This document shows, in pieces, positions 32,120 to 40,615 of a stretch of DNA of 64,000 bases. The first letter of the stretch is position 1. Every line of letters begins with the position of its first letter. The notes below the pieces were generated by a model. The model was not told the origin of the DNA, searched no databases, and saw only the letters and a list, made by a program, of their open reading frames with translations. Made by a program: the position numbers and the translations under genes. This stretch comes from Marinobacter denitrificans (lineage in GTDB: Bacteria > Pseudomonadota > Gammaproteobacteria > Pseudomonadales > Oleiphilaceae), in the NCBI RefSeq assembly GCF_008795955.1, contig NZ_VMHN01000001.1, positions 558,001 through 622,000 of the forward strand. Reading direction: 5' to 3'.

Positions 32120-32953
32120 TCAGGGAAGTCGCAGAACCGCCTCGGCGAGCACCGCGCCGCCACCCTCCGCCTGTTCCCGATAGATCACCCGCAGAATTCC
32201 GTTGCTGAGTTGTAAACCGTTGGGCTGGTCCAGTTTAATACTTGCACGGCGTAGGGAGTTCGGCGTGTAGACCGCGACTCCGTTGGCGCGCGCGACAACC
32301 TGCTCGCTACCGCCATGGGGAGTGAAGAAGACGGTCAGGTCACCGTAAACCGACTGGCTGCCGCTGCGCTCCATGTGCAGTGCCAGAGTCGGCTCTTTAT
32401 CGGCAGCCTGCGCAAGATCGAGATGCGTCAGAGCTACGGTTGCATCGGTATTGCCCTGGCGCACGATGACCGGAATCGATACCCCGACAAGGGCGGTAAG
32501 CTTGATTTCGATTGCATCATCGCCGGGAGCATTCCGGGTTTCGATGCTGGACCTCCCCCGAGCCTTGGGCTGTTTGGCGAATAGCAGATGCGAACGGTAT
32601 TCGCCGGTGGTCAGATTCGCGGGCTTGCGGACCATGATCCGAACTGTCTGACCCTTTCCAGGGGCAAGCGTTACCTGGCGCGGCGAATAGCGCAGCAGAT
32701 TGTCAGCGAACTGTTCACCGGGCAGAGGTTCGTCAATGTCCGAGAAAGCTCCGGTCTCACTCATCCGCCGGTTTACCAGGGAGATGCGATAAGTCGCGGT
32801 TTCAGTACCGTTGTTAAGCAACTCGACCTGAGCAGCGCGCTGGTTTCCGTCAAAGACGACCCTGGTGGGATAGAGAGTCAACCCGGCCAAGGCTTGGCTC
32901 ACGGGCAACAACAAAAACAGAATGCACAGGGTGAATTGATAAGTAGTGCGCAT
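32120..32953 (-). CDS. periplasmic fimbrial chaperone
   Basis: A 277-residue exported protein of the PapD-like chaperone family. The signal is QFTLCILFLLLPVSQALA; LTLYPTRVVFDGNQRAAQVELLNNGTETATYRISLVNRRM is the first immunoglobulin-like strand set, and LLRYSPRQVTLAPGKGQTVRIMVRKPANLTTGEYRSHLLF contains the conserved R-Y-S-P and the V-R-I edge strand. The C-terminal domain reads LRRASIKLDQPNGLQLSNGILRVIY. It holds pilin subunits in the periplasm and delivers them to the usher encoded 19 bases downstream. The start at 32953 is picked because it gives the signal directly. Confidence 0.88.
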   Translation of the reverse strand: MRTTYQFTLCILFLLLPVSQALAGLTLYPTRVVFDGNQRAAQVELLNNGTETATYRISLVNRRMSETGAFSDIDEPLPGEQFADNLLRYSPRQVTLAPGKGQTVRIMVRKPANLTTGEYRSHLLFAKQPKARGRSSIETRNAPGDDAIEIKLTALVGVSIPVIVRQGNTDATVALTHLDLAQAADKEPTLALHMERSGSQSVYGDLTVFFTPHGGSEQVVARANGVAVYTPNSLRRASIKLDQPNGLQLSNGILRVIYREQAEGGGAVLAEAVLRLP

Positions 32954-33006
32954 GGTTCTCCTACGAAATGCTTTAACAGACAAGACTTGCGTCCAGGATT
33001 GTCACG

Positions 33007-33477
33007 TCAGTTGTAATCCACGGTCACGGAAAAGGTACCGGAATAGTCGCCAGGCGCCTGATCGCCGCTGATGAATAGTGTCCCCCCGATCGACAGGGTC
33101 TGGGATCCACCCGCGTCAAGCTGTCCGCCAGTCCCGGAAGGACTGCTGGTAAAATCATTAATAGTCATATCAACACCGGGACCGGCGAGTTTTACGAAGT
33201 CATTACCGGGGAGTTGGATGGTATAGGTCGCGTTGGCATCGCCGGCAACGGTGAATTGCGCAGCTGCTCCGGCGCTTGAGGGAATAAGCAGCACACCGCC
33301 AGTGGCGCTACGCGCGCCGCTGGTGCTGATAGTGACGGTACCGCCACTGCCAGCTACGAAGCTACCGAACGACAGTTCCTGGCTGTTCTGGATCGTCATC
33401 ACCAGCGCCCAGCTAGCCGGCACTGCCATGATAACAAGGACAGCGCCGGCCACGAGTTTTGGCAAATACGGTGGCAT
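33007..33477 (-). CDS. DUF4402 pilin-like protein (second subunit)
   Basis: A 156-residue exported protein: signal (LVAGAVLVIMAVPASWA), then the DUF4402 pattern: QELSFGSFVAGSGGTVTIS, GARSATGGVLLIP, AAQFTVAGDANATYTIQLPG and the end SGDQAPGDYSGTFSVTVDYN. DUF4402 proteins occur in alternate chaperone-usher loci and behave like major or minor pilins, donating a C-terminal or N-terminal strand. An AGGAG site precedes the ATG at 33477. It sits between the larger DUF4402 gene and the chaperone, 53 bases before the latter. Confidence 0.87.
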   Translation of the reverse strand: MPPYLPKLVAGAVLVIMAVPASWALVMTIQNSQELSFGSFVAGSGGTVTISTSGARSATGGVLLIPSSAGAAAQFTVAGDANATYTIQLPGNDFVKLAGPGVDMTINDFTSSPSGTGGQLDAGGSQTLSIGGTLFISGDQAPGDYSGTFSVTVDYN

Positions 33478-33571
33478 CGTGGCGCTCCTCACCAGGTCAT
33501 CTATGCGGCGTCGATGGCGATATTGCCGGGCCGGGCGGCCCGGTTTTCTGCCTTGGCAGGCCAGTGGACGA

Positions 33572-34126
33572 TTAGTTGTACTCGACCGTTGCCGTCACAG
33601 TGCCGGTATAGGCGCCTGCAACCTGGGCAGCATCCACTGTCAGCGTGCCGCCCAGATATATGGACTGTGCGCCGGCGGTCAACGTGCCGCTTGTCACCTC
33701 GCCAGTGGTGGCACCACCGCCGGTCAGATCACTGATTCTGGCCAGGGCCATGGTTTCTCCAGCCCCGCCGGCCCCCGTGGTCAGGGCTGTATCGCCAGAC
33801 CATGTAATGCTGTAAGTCGAGGCGCCGTCACCGGTTACGTCGAACTTGGCGGCGGTCGGGGTGGCACCGACGGTCGAAAGAATAGCGCCAGTCGCTGTTC
33901 GTGCGCCGCTGGTAGAAACGGTAACACTACCGCCAGCGCCCTTTGCAAAACTACCGAAGACCAGATCCGCCACGTTTGTAATCGTGATCGGAGTGATTAC
34001 GGTGGCGGTCGATGTTGTTGATGCTCCTGCAGCCAAGCTGTGGGATGCGCCAAAGGCGCCCAGCATTGCAACTGAAGCCAGCGCAACACGGCGAATACTC
34101 TTGTTAAAGAAAATAGATGAGTTCAT
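33572..34126 (-). CDS. DUF4402 pilin-like protein (first subunit, probable major pilin)
   Basis: A 184-residue exported protein. The signal peptide ends at ASHSLAAG. The rest follows the DUF4402 pattern closely: ITITNVADLVFGSFAKGAGGSVTVS, GARTATGAIL, AAKFDVTGDGASTYSITWSG and TVDAAQVAGAYTGTVTATVEYN. It is the first gene of the operon and the most likely major subunit. The ATG is preceded by AGGGG. The operon leader contains a c-di-GMP riboswitch about 140 bases upstream, so its expression should follow intracellular c-di-GMP. Confidence 0.88.
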   Translation of the reverse strand: MNSSIFFNKSIRRVALASVAMLGAFGASHSLAAGASTTSTATVITPITITNVADLVFGSFAKGAGGSVTVSTSGARTATGAILSTVGATPTAAKFDVTGDGASTYSITWSGDTALTTGAGGAGETMALARISDLTGGGATTGEVTSGTLTAGAQSIYLGGTLTVDAAQVAGAYTGTVTATVEYN

Positions 34127-34263
34127 TGATAAATCCCCTGCAAATCATGCCGCCGGTTTATTACCGTTAGCAATTGCTTGATTGAATACCAGTCAGGAGG
34201 ATCCGATAACACAACATTGCGGATAGGTACGGTGAACCCATACCCGGAAGAACCACGTGAAAT

Positions 34264-34352
34264 GTCGGCGGTCCCGCTGTCATAGGACTGTTAAGTCCGT
34301 TAGACCGGTGACTTTGCGTCTCCGCCTTTCGACGGGTTTGCCTTTTCGTGCA
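34264..34352 (-). ncRNA. c-di-GMP-I riboswitch (GEMM motif) of the pilus operon
   Basis: On the minus strand the leader shows the GEMM-I signature in order: GCACGAAAAGGCAAACC, a stem with a GAAA tetraloop (CGTC-GAAA-GGCG), GACGCAAAGTCACCGGTCTA, a hairpin GGACT-TAAC-AGTCC and CTATGACAGCGGG. Conserved GCAAACC, GACGCAAAG and the tetraloop/receptor layout agree with the Vibrio Vc2 type. It lies 138 bases before the first DUF4402 gene. Whether it turns expression on or off cannot be told from the sequence. Confidence 0.88.
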
Positions 34353-34471
34353 TTGCGAGAGTAGCTGAAACTTGTTTTCAAACAAGTAAAAAAATGTATT
34401 GTTAATGTTAAAAGGTATTATTTTGTAGAGGGAAATTACTTGATTGAACCCATACATTCAAGTTTTGTTTA

Positions 34472-34501
34472 GGGTTCTACCCCGTTTCTACGGACGGTTT
34501 T
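34472..34501 (+). repeat. dispersed repeat end (GGGTTCTACCCC unit)
   Basis: GGGTTCTACCCCGTTTCTAC matches 38009-38048 (plus) and the complement of 28964-29003. Confidence 0.5.
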
Positions 34502-34720
34502 AAAACGGCTTGCTATAAACATTTGTCTTGTCCATGACGCCCCGATTTGATCAAAAAGTAATCACTTATGACAAGTCCAAGTAACGCCTGCACTTGACGA
34601 CCAATTCGGGCAATTTTCAAAAGAGTTATCCACAGAAATTGTGGATGACTTTGTGATTGCTCCCAATCAGAAATGTTATTGAGACCATAACTTGGCCGCC
34701 TCCCAAGCTTAGTCAACGCA

Positions 34721-34741
34721 GGTCGCAAAGCGGACATTCAG
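34721..34741 (+). repeat. dispersed repeat end (GGTCGCAAAGCGGACATTCA)
   Basis: Identical over 19 bases to 37901-37919 and similar to 28908, 44159 and 46306. Confidence 0.55.
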
Positions 34742-35089
34742 GTCAAAGGCCGAAGGGCTCGCTTTGAGGCTCGTGTGTGTCATGCGTATCGGGGGAAGTC
34801 CAATCGTGGGCTTGCCAGCTGGTACTCAAGGGATATTCTGAGCGCTGACAAATAGTTACTTAAAAATTTTTTCTTTTTTTATGTCTATTGTCGATAATTC
34901 ATAAGAGCTCGAAGCACGCTGCAAGTTTGCATCAAGATCTCCGGTTAGCCGCTTTCGGGACATGCTCGAAAATAACAACCAATATTCGTAGCGGGGGTTT
35001 TCCTTCAGTGATCAGCTCAGCGCTGCTCTGGAGGTCGTCTTCAAAGGGCTGGCTCTGAAGCCCCCCATCTTTCTGCAGAGCATCACATC

Positions 35090-37666
35090 ATGAGCGACAT
35101 TGAATTTTCTGTGCTGGAAGCGCAGCAGAACATCCATGAGTTGATCGCCCAGCAACACCCACTGGAGCAGACGCTGGACGCGATAGCCGACTGGGTCGGC
35201 AGCATGATGCCCGGTGCGCTCGTTTCCATCATGCGTTTTCATCCGGCCACCGATCGCCTAAGTCTGATGCCCAGCGACCGGTTTTCAGATCGTTTTTTCC
35301 AGGCCATGCAGGATATTCAGGTGGCTGAGAACAAAGGCACTTGTGGTACTGCGGCCTTTACTAAAGACTTAGTTATTACTGACAATATTCAAGAAGATCG
35401 CCGCTGGACGGGCTTCCATGACATCGCCGAGGCAGAAGGAGTCCGCGCCTGCTGGTCCATGCCGATTCTGACCTCGAAAAATGAGCTCCTGGGCACCTTT
35501 GCCACCTACTACCGCGCTCCAGCCACCCCAACTGCGGGCGCTCAACGCAACCTTGCCCGGGGCGCAGCTCTGGTCGCCCTGGCCATTCTCCGACACCGGG
35601 ACGCTGAGAACCATAGAACCCTCTCCGAGTGGCACCGGACCCTGTTCGACAACCATCCAGATGCTGTATACACGTTCGACCTCGATGGTCGCTTCCAGAG
35701 CTGTAACAAGGCATTGGAAAAAATTTCTGGCTATTCGGCGGGTAAGGTGTACGGCCTTCACTTCAATCTATTTATTGAACCTGATTATCGCCCACAGACC
35801 CAGGCAGCATTCGACAGAGCTCGAAACGGTGAAGTCATCACCTACGAAACCATAGGCACTCACGCCTTCGGCCATCCCTACTTCCTGGAGGTCACCAACT
35901 TCCCGGTCATCATCCAGGGTGAGATTGTCGGCGTCTATGGTCTCTGCCGGGACATTTCTGATCGTAAACATCAGGATGCAGACCTGCATCTGCTCAAGCG
36001 TGGCATTGAAGCAAATCCCAACGGTATGTTGATGGTGGACGCACGCAGTCCAGACATGCCGGTGGTCTATGCCAACCCCGCATTCACTGAAATGACCGGT
36101 TACTCTTACGACGAGGTCATGGGAAGCAACTGCCGCTTTCTTCAGGGAGAAGACACTGCTCTGGAAGCGCTCGAAACCGTACGGCAGGGACTGCACCACC
36201 AAACCGAGGTCAATGTCGAACTGATTAACTACCGAAAGGACGGTACGCCTTTCTGGAATCACCTCCGGATCAGCCCGGTGTTCGGTAATGACGGCCTTTG
36301 CACTCACTTTATTGGCACTCAGCAGGATGTTACCCACCAACGGGAGCAGGAAGCCCAGATTACTTACCAGGCCACCCATGACCTGCTTACCGGCTTACCC
36401 AATGGGGTCTCGTTTCAAGAGACGCTGCATGACGCACTGATTCTGGATGGTGGGCATGGCGCGTTAGCTGTCCTGTATCTGGACTTGGACGGATTCAAGC
36501 CCATCAATGACGAACTGGGGCATCATGTTGGCAACCAGGTACTCATAACCATTGCCCGGCGACTGGCAGACTTGACGGCACCTGAGGCAACCGTTGCCAG
36601 GTTGGTTGGGGATGAATTTGGTTTGTTGCTACCTGGGTACACAAATCGCAAAGAGGTTATCCAACTGGCCGAGCGTATATTGCTACACCTTGCACAGCCG
36701 ATCGACGTGGACGGCCAGATGGTCCACATTAGTGCCAGTATTGGGATCGCCTGTAACTCCACCCCTCTGGACGCCCCCCATGAATTGCTGCAGTTTGCAG
36801 ACATTGCCCGGGAGCGGGCCAAACGGCAAGGCAGAAACACCTGGCAATGGCACAGTGGCCGTAAAGCCGAACGCAGCCAGCACAGCGTTAAGCTGAGGCA
36901 TGACCTTCACACCGCTCTGAATGAAAACCAGTTTGAAATCCATTACCAGCCCCTAGTGGACGCTGTCACTGGACGAATGCGCAGTGTCGAAGCTTTGGTA
37001 CGGTGGAAACACCCTACCCGGGGGATGATCTCCCCCGGTGAGTTCATTCCATTGGCCGAGCAGACTGGTCAGATCATTCCGCTCGGCCTCTGGATCCTCA
37101 AACAGGCCTGCATAGAAATCGCAGACTTCAATGCCCAGCGGGAAAGAGGGCTACGTGTTGCCGTCAACATTTCATCGCTGCAGTTCATCCGCGGCGGCTT
37201 TCTGGATGACGTTCGCCGGGTGCTGGCAGAAACGGGGCTTCCGCCACAACTGCTGGAACTGGAGGTGACGGAAAGTGTTCTTCTTGATGGTGCCGAGCCC
37301 GTAATCGAGCTAATGGAAACCCTGAAAACCTTGGGTGTACGTGTCGCCCTGGATGATTTCGGGACAGGCTTTTCCAGCCTGAGCTATCTTCGGGATCTGC
37401 CCACTCACAAGGTAAAACTTGATCGAAGCTTTGTGGAGAAAACCACGACAGACCACCGGATAGCGGCCATCGTTCAGGGCGTGATTACCATGGCTCACCA
37501 CATGGATATGATCGTAGTTGCGGAAGGGATAGAAACCCAAGAGCAGCAGGACGACCTGGCCCGCCGGCACTGCGATATCCTGCAGGGGTATCTGTTTGCC
37601 CGGCCAATGCCTCTGGCGGAATTGAAAAAGCTGCCTGACCTATTGCCGGTGAATCCTGCGGGGTGA
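35090..37666 (+). CDS. GAF-PAS-LOV-GGDEF-EAL blue-light/c-di-GMP signalling protein
   Basis: An 858-residue cytoplasmic sensor. Domains in order: GAF (about 15-165), PAS (about 185-295), a LOV-type PAS (about 300-425), GGDEF (about 435-595) and EAL (about 610-855). The LOV signature GSNCRFLQG contains the flavin-adduct Cys (C348), and the later NYRKDGTPFWN and GTQQDVT blocks, including the Gln, match photoactive LOV domains. The GGDEF motif is VGDEF (506-510), so cyclase activity may be lost. EAL is intact (634-636) along with DDFGTGFSSL and AEGIE, so it should be a phosphodiesterase. It lies beside a pilus operon with a c-di-GMP riboswitch. Confidence 0.92.
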   Translation: MSDIEFSVLEAQQNIHELIAQQHPLEQTLDAIADWVGSMMPGALVSIMRFHPATDRLSLMPSDRFSDRFFQAMQDIQVAENKGTCGTAAFTKDLVITDNIQEDRRWTGFHDIAEAEGVRACWSMPILTSKNELLGTFATYYRAPATPTAGAQRNLARGAALVALAILRHRDAENHRTLSEWHRTLFDNHPDAVYTFDLDGRFQSCNKALEKISGYSAGKVYGLHFNLFIEPDYRPQTQAAFDRARNGEVITYETIGTHAFGHPYFLEVTNFPVIIQGEIVGVYGLCRDISDRKHQDADLHLLKRGIEANPNGMLMVDARSPDMPVVYANPAFTEMTGYSYDEVMGSNCRFLQGEDTALEALETVRQGLHHQTEVNVELINYRKDGTPFWNHLRISPVFGNDGLCTHFIGTQQDVTHQREQEAQITYQATHDLLTGLPNGVSFQETLHDALILDGGHGALAVLYLDLDGFKPINDELGHHVGNQVLITIARRLADLTAPEATVARLVGDEFGLLLPGYTNRKEVIQLAERILLHLAQPIDVDGQMVHISASIGIACNSTPLDAPHELLQFADIARERAKRQGRNTWQWHSGRKAERSQHSVKLRHDLHTALNENQFEIHYQPLVDAVTGRMRSVEALVRWKHPTRGMISPGEFIPLAEQTGQIIPLGLWILKQACIEIADFNAQRERGLRVAVNISSLQFIRGGFLDDVRRVLAETGLPPQLLELEVTESVLLDGAEPVIELMETLKTLGVRVALDDFGTGFSSLSYLRDLPTHKVKLDRSFVEKTTTDHRIAAIVQGVITMAHHMDMIVVAEGIETQEQQDDLARRHCDILQGYLFARPMPLAELKKLPDLLPVNPAG

Positions 37667-37900
37667 CACTCCGTCATATTCGTCCCACTTTAGCCAAACG
37701 CCACTGTTGCCAGTTCTCCTCCACGGCAAAATACAACTGATCTTGGGGTGATGAGCCACCAACACAAATGGCCAACCTGAGCCTAAGAGGCATCTTTCTG
37801 CCGTCACCATCTTCATCACTCAACGTATGGGCGGCATAACGTCTGAAATGGTGGTGGCGCGAGTATTCGCTCTTGTTCGCTGAGGTCCGTGAGTAGCCTT

Positions 37901-37920
37901 GGTCGCAAAGCGGACATTCG
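37901..37920 (+). repeat. dispersed repeat end (GGTCGCAAAGCGGACATTC)
   Basis: Matches 34721-34739 exactly over 19 bases. Confidence 0.55.
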
Positions 37921-38008
37921 AGTAAGACGAATAGCGCTTGCAGTATGCGCGCCCATGGAATGGAACCGAAGGCGCAATGAAATGGGCTTCGTCGCGCCTG
38001 CGCTTAAT

Positions 38009-38048
38009 GGGTTCTACCCCGTTACTGTGGACATTCCTAAAAAGAGGC
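38009..38048 (+). repeat. dispersed repeat end (GGGTTCTACCCC unit)
   Basis: GGGTTCTACCCCGTTACTG is followed by GGACATTCCTAAAAAGAGG; this matches the complement of 28964-29003 with few differences and the first 20 bases of 34472-34501. Confidence 0.55.
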
Positions 38049-38060
38049 CTGACACGCTGC

Positions 38061-39512
38061 TCACAGGCTCGGCGTGCCTCCGAACAACAGGTAATAAGCG
38101 ATGCCCAGTAGCGAACTGACTAAGATCACCGGCAACATGCCCACCTTGAAGCGTAACATGGCAATAAAGGCGGCCAGTGCAAGCACCACACTGGCGATCT
38201 GAATACTGCCCCATGTCGGCACCATTAACTGCATGCCAAAGGTCCGAACCGTATCTACTTCGGCGAAAGCGACATGCACCGCGAACCAGATAGCCAGGTT
38301 CAGCATCACGCCCACAACGGCGGCGGTGACCGCCGATAACGCAGCACTCACCGCCTGGTTCCCGCGCAGCCTTTCTACATAGGGTGCGCCCAGGAATATC
38401 CACAGAAAACAGGGAACAAAGGTCACCCAGGTAGCCAGAATCGATGCAAGAATGCCCGCTGTAAAAGGATCGAGGGGGCCTGCGTCGCGGAAAGCGCCCA
38501 TGAAGCCCACGAACTGTACTACCTGAATCAAGGGGCCGGGCGTGGTCTCTGCCATGCCCAAACCATCCAGCATTTCCCCTGGCGCAAGCCAGCCATAGTT
38601 CTGTACGGCCTCCTGTGCCATATAAGCCAATACTGAATAAGCACCACCGAAGGTGACGGCGGCCAGCTTGCTGAAGAAAAGCCCTATCTGGGTGAAGACA
38701 TCGTCAAAGCCCAGCGATACAGCCAATACAACTAGCGGTGTGAACCACAGCGGTAGCCAGACCGCGAGTACCTTGAGCGCCCGCTTGCGCGTTGCCTTGG
38801 TATGATGTGCGGCACCGCCATCCATCATGGTGTCGATCGCCCGTTCACCATCCTCGGGCGTGTCATGTCCCTTGATGACCACGAATCGTTCCGGGTCCAT
38901 GTACCGCCCCAGCAGGCCAATAACGGCAGCAGTCAGGATCACTACCGGGAACGGGACAGCGAACAAAAAGATGGCAATGAAAGCAAGGGCCGCCAAGATG
39001 TACATATAGGCATTCTTGAGCGCGCGCTTACCGATCCGGATGACGGCCTGAATCACGATCGCCAACACCGCCGCTTTAATCCCGAAGAAAAGCGCCTGCA
39101 CCAGGGTTGCATCCTGAAAGCCCGCATAAAGCACGCTCAACACCAGGATGCTCAAAAAACCCGGCAACACAAACAGTCCGCCGGCCACGAGCCCACCCTT
39201 GACGCCATGCAGCAGCCAGCCGATATAAGTAGCCAGTTGTTGGGCTTCCGGCCCGGGCAGTACCATGCAGTAGTTCAGGGCGTGCAGAAACCGGCTTTCG
39301 CTGACCCATCGCTTTTCATCCACCAGAATACGATGCATGACGGCGATTTGGCCGGCAGGACCGCCGAAACTCAGCATTGCAATCCTTAGCCAGACGCGCA
39401 CCGCTTCCCCAAACGTAATCTCATGACCAAACTCGTTGCGATCGCCACCCGATGGCACAGTGTCTTGTTGGGTTCTGTGGGCTGTATCGGTGGAGTGGGA
39501 CGACTCCGGCAT
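38061..39512 (-). CDS. chrA: chromate efflux transporter ChrA
   Basis: A 483-residue inner-membrane protein with two homologous CHR domains of about six helices each. The first contains FGGPAGQIAVMHRILVDEKRWVSESRFLHALNYCMVLPGPEAQQLATYIG, and the second AAVTFGGAYSVLAYMAQEAVQNYGWLAPGEMLDGLGMAETTPGPLIQVVQFVGF. These G-G and PGP blocks are the family signatures. ChrA expels chromate using the proton gradient. The gene begins 2 bases after the stop of the chromate-resistance gene chrB and is surely cotranscribed. Confidence 0.95.
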   Translation of the reverse strand: MPESSHSTDTAHRTQQDTVPSGGDRNEFGHEITFGEAVRVWLRIAMLSFGGPAGQIAVMHRILVDEKRWVSESRFLHALNYCMVLPGPEAQQLATYIGWLLHGVKGGLVAGGLFVLPGFLSILVLSVLYAGFQDATLVQALFFGIKAAVLAIVIQAVIRIGKRALKNAYMYILAALAFIAIFLFAVPFPVVILTAAVIGLLGRYMDPERFVVIKGHDTPEDGERAIDTMMDGGAAHHTKATRKRALKVLAVWLPLWFTPLVVLAVSLGFDDVFTQIGLFFSKLAAVTFGGAYSVLAYMAQEAVQNYGWLAPGEMLDGLGMAETTPGPLIQVVQFVGFMGAFRDAGPLDPFTAGILASILATWVTFVPCFLWIFLGAPYVERLRGNQAVSAALSAVTAAVVGVMLNLAIWFAVHVAFAEVDTVRTFGMQLMVPTWGSIQIASVVLALAAFIAMLRFKVGMLPVILVSSLLGIAYYLLFGGTPSL

Positions 39513-39514
39513 GC

Positions 39515-40444
39515 TTACTTCCCCTTCGTATAGGTTGTGTACAAACTGTCGAACACCTGATTGGCAGCCAGTAACAGCTGATCATCGTTATGATGAGACT
39601 CGCGAAAGCCCATCAATACGCATTCAACTCCAGTGGCCGCCGGTGGCTGATGGCCGCCAACATCGAGGTAATGCACCAGTTCCGCGATCCGCTGCAGTGC
39701 CACCTGGCGCAGGCCAAAGCTCGCCAGCAACGTTTCAAAGGTGACCTTGTCAGCTACATGGGTGAAGGCCGCTCCATCGAAATCAAAACCCAGCGCGTGA
39801 TCAGGGCAATCAGCTGGAGAGCTTAACCATAGAAAATTCGCTTCCGGATCGATGAATCGCTTAATCAACCAGGCGCTGGCCAGGCGGTCCACCCACGGTC
39901 GGCGACGAGTTGCCCATACCCTTCCCAGGTAGTCGGCACGGTTGAGGAGAGCGACCGTGCCTGAAACAGGTAGCGGCTCATCAGGCGACAGCACCCGATT
40001 TGCGTCGGTTTCCAGTTCCTGCAACGCCCGATCGACCCGTTCACGGGCAGCACCTGGAAAAAAATCAATCTGTGACACGCGCGTGAAGCGCTTACGCAGT
40101 TTCCGGGTCTCCCTAATAACCTCCATGGCCGATTCTGGCAGCAGCGTTGCCCGTAGTTCTGCGATGTCCGAGTGCAAGGCCTCATAGTCGTCCGCACGAT
40201 CGAATAAAGCGGGGAATTCATGAGCATCCGGGCCGTCAGTGGGTACAACATGGGCGACACCGCCGGCTTCACGCACGTCATGGGCCACAGCCTCCAACTT
40301 CTCGACGTGATCGGGGTGAGCTGGCAGTAAATAGACGCCGTCGCGAAGTGAAGCCGCGCCCCATGCCTTAATAGAGCGCCAGGCCCGCATACGCACCGTC
40401 GCATTTTCTGTAGGAAGTGACAGAATCAGTAGAAGCCATGACAT
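39515..40444 (-). CDS. chrB: chromate resistance protein ChrB
   Basis: A 309-residue protein. The N-terminal half (MSWLLLILSLPTENATVRMRAWRSIKAWGAASLRDGVYLLP, DVREAGGVAHVV) matches ChrB_N, and the C-terminal half (RPWVDRLASAWLIKRFIDPEANFLWL, HALGFDFDGAAFTH, VHYLDVGG) matches the ChrB_C domain. ChrB acts as a chromate-responsive regulator of chrA in Ochrobactrum. A short dyad GTAGA-A-TCTAC lies 4 bases before the chosen start and could be an operator. The gene is followed immediately by chrA. Confidence 0.9.
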   Translation of the reverse strand: MSWLLLILSLPTENATVRMRAWRSIKAWGAASLRDGVYLLPAHPDHVEKLEAVAHDVREAGGVAHVVPTDGPDAHEFPALFDRADDYEALHSDIAELRATLLPESAMEVIRETRKLRKRFTRVSQIDFFPGAARERVDRALQELETDANRVLSPDEPLPVSGTVALLNRADYLGRVWATRRRPWVDRLASAWLIKRFIDPEANFLWLSSPADCPDHALGFDFDGAAFTHVADKVTFETLLASFGLRQVALQRIAELVHYLDVGGHQPPAATGVECVLMGFRESHHNDDQLLLAANQVFDSLYTTYTKGK

Positions 40445-40447
40445 TCT

Positions 40448-40458
40448 GTAGAATCTAC
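40448..40458. promoter_or_regulatory. short dyad upstream of chrB
   Basis: GTAGA-A-TCTAC sits just before the chrB start; a related TGTTTGTAGC follows 8 bases further up. It might be a binding site for ChrB itself, but is short. Confidence 0.35.
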
Positions 40459-40536
40459 TACGTGTTTGTAGCAATCACAACACTTTTATGGCTGAACGGT
40501 TGTGATGGCCATCTGACTACAGTAGCATTCTCATAT

Positions 40537-40556
40537 ATCCCCCCACGGGGGATAGG
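40537..40556. promoter_or_regulatory. operator for the RcnR/CsoR-type repressor, upstream of dmeF
   Basis: ATCCCCCCACGGGGGATAGG, a G/C tract dyad, lies 60 bases before the dmeF start. The identical 20-mer occurs as the complement at 41864-41885 beside the repressor gene. C/G tracts of this kind are bound by RcnR, FrmR and DmeR. Confidence 0.8.
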
Positions 40557-40615
40557 TTAAAAGCTGGTTTTGACCCCAGACTTACCAAATCATCAGCCAC
40601 GCTAGGAACACTGTG

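Larger units (their letters stand above)
34353..35089. other. intergenic region between the pilus leader and the LOV protein gene
   Basis: AT-rich around 34375-34440 (likely pilus-operon promoter on the minus strand), with two dispersed repeat ends (34472, 34721) and two inverted DnaA-box-like 9-mers (34626-34634, 34640-34648). A minus-strand frame at 34513-34737 is not convincing. No other gene seen. Confidence 0.5.
37667..38060. other. intergenic region with two repeat ends
   Basis: Holds the GGTCGCAAAGCGGACATTC unit (37901-37919) and the GGGTTCTACCCC unit (38009-38048) of the dispersed repeat, here in opposite relative orientation from the copy at 28908-29003. Otherwise I see no gene. Confidence 0.5.
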
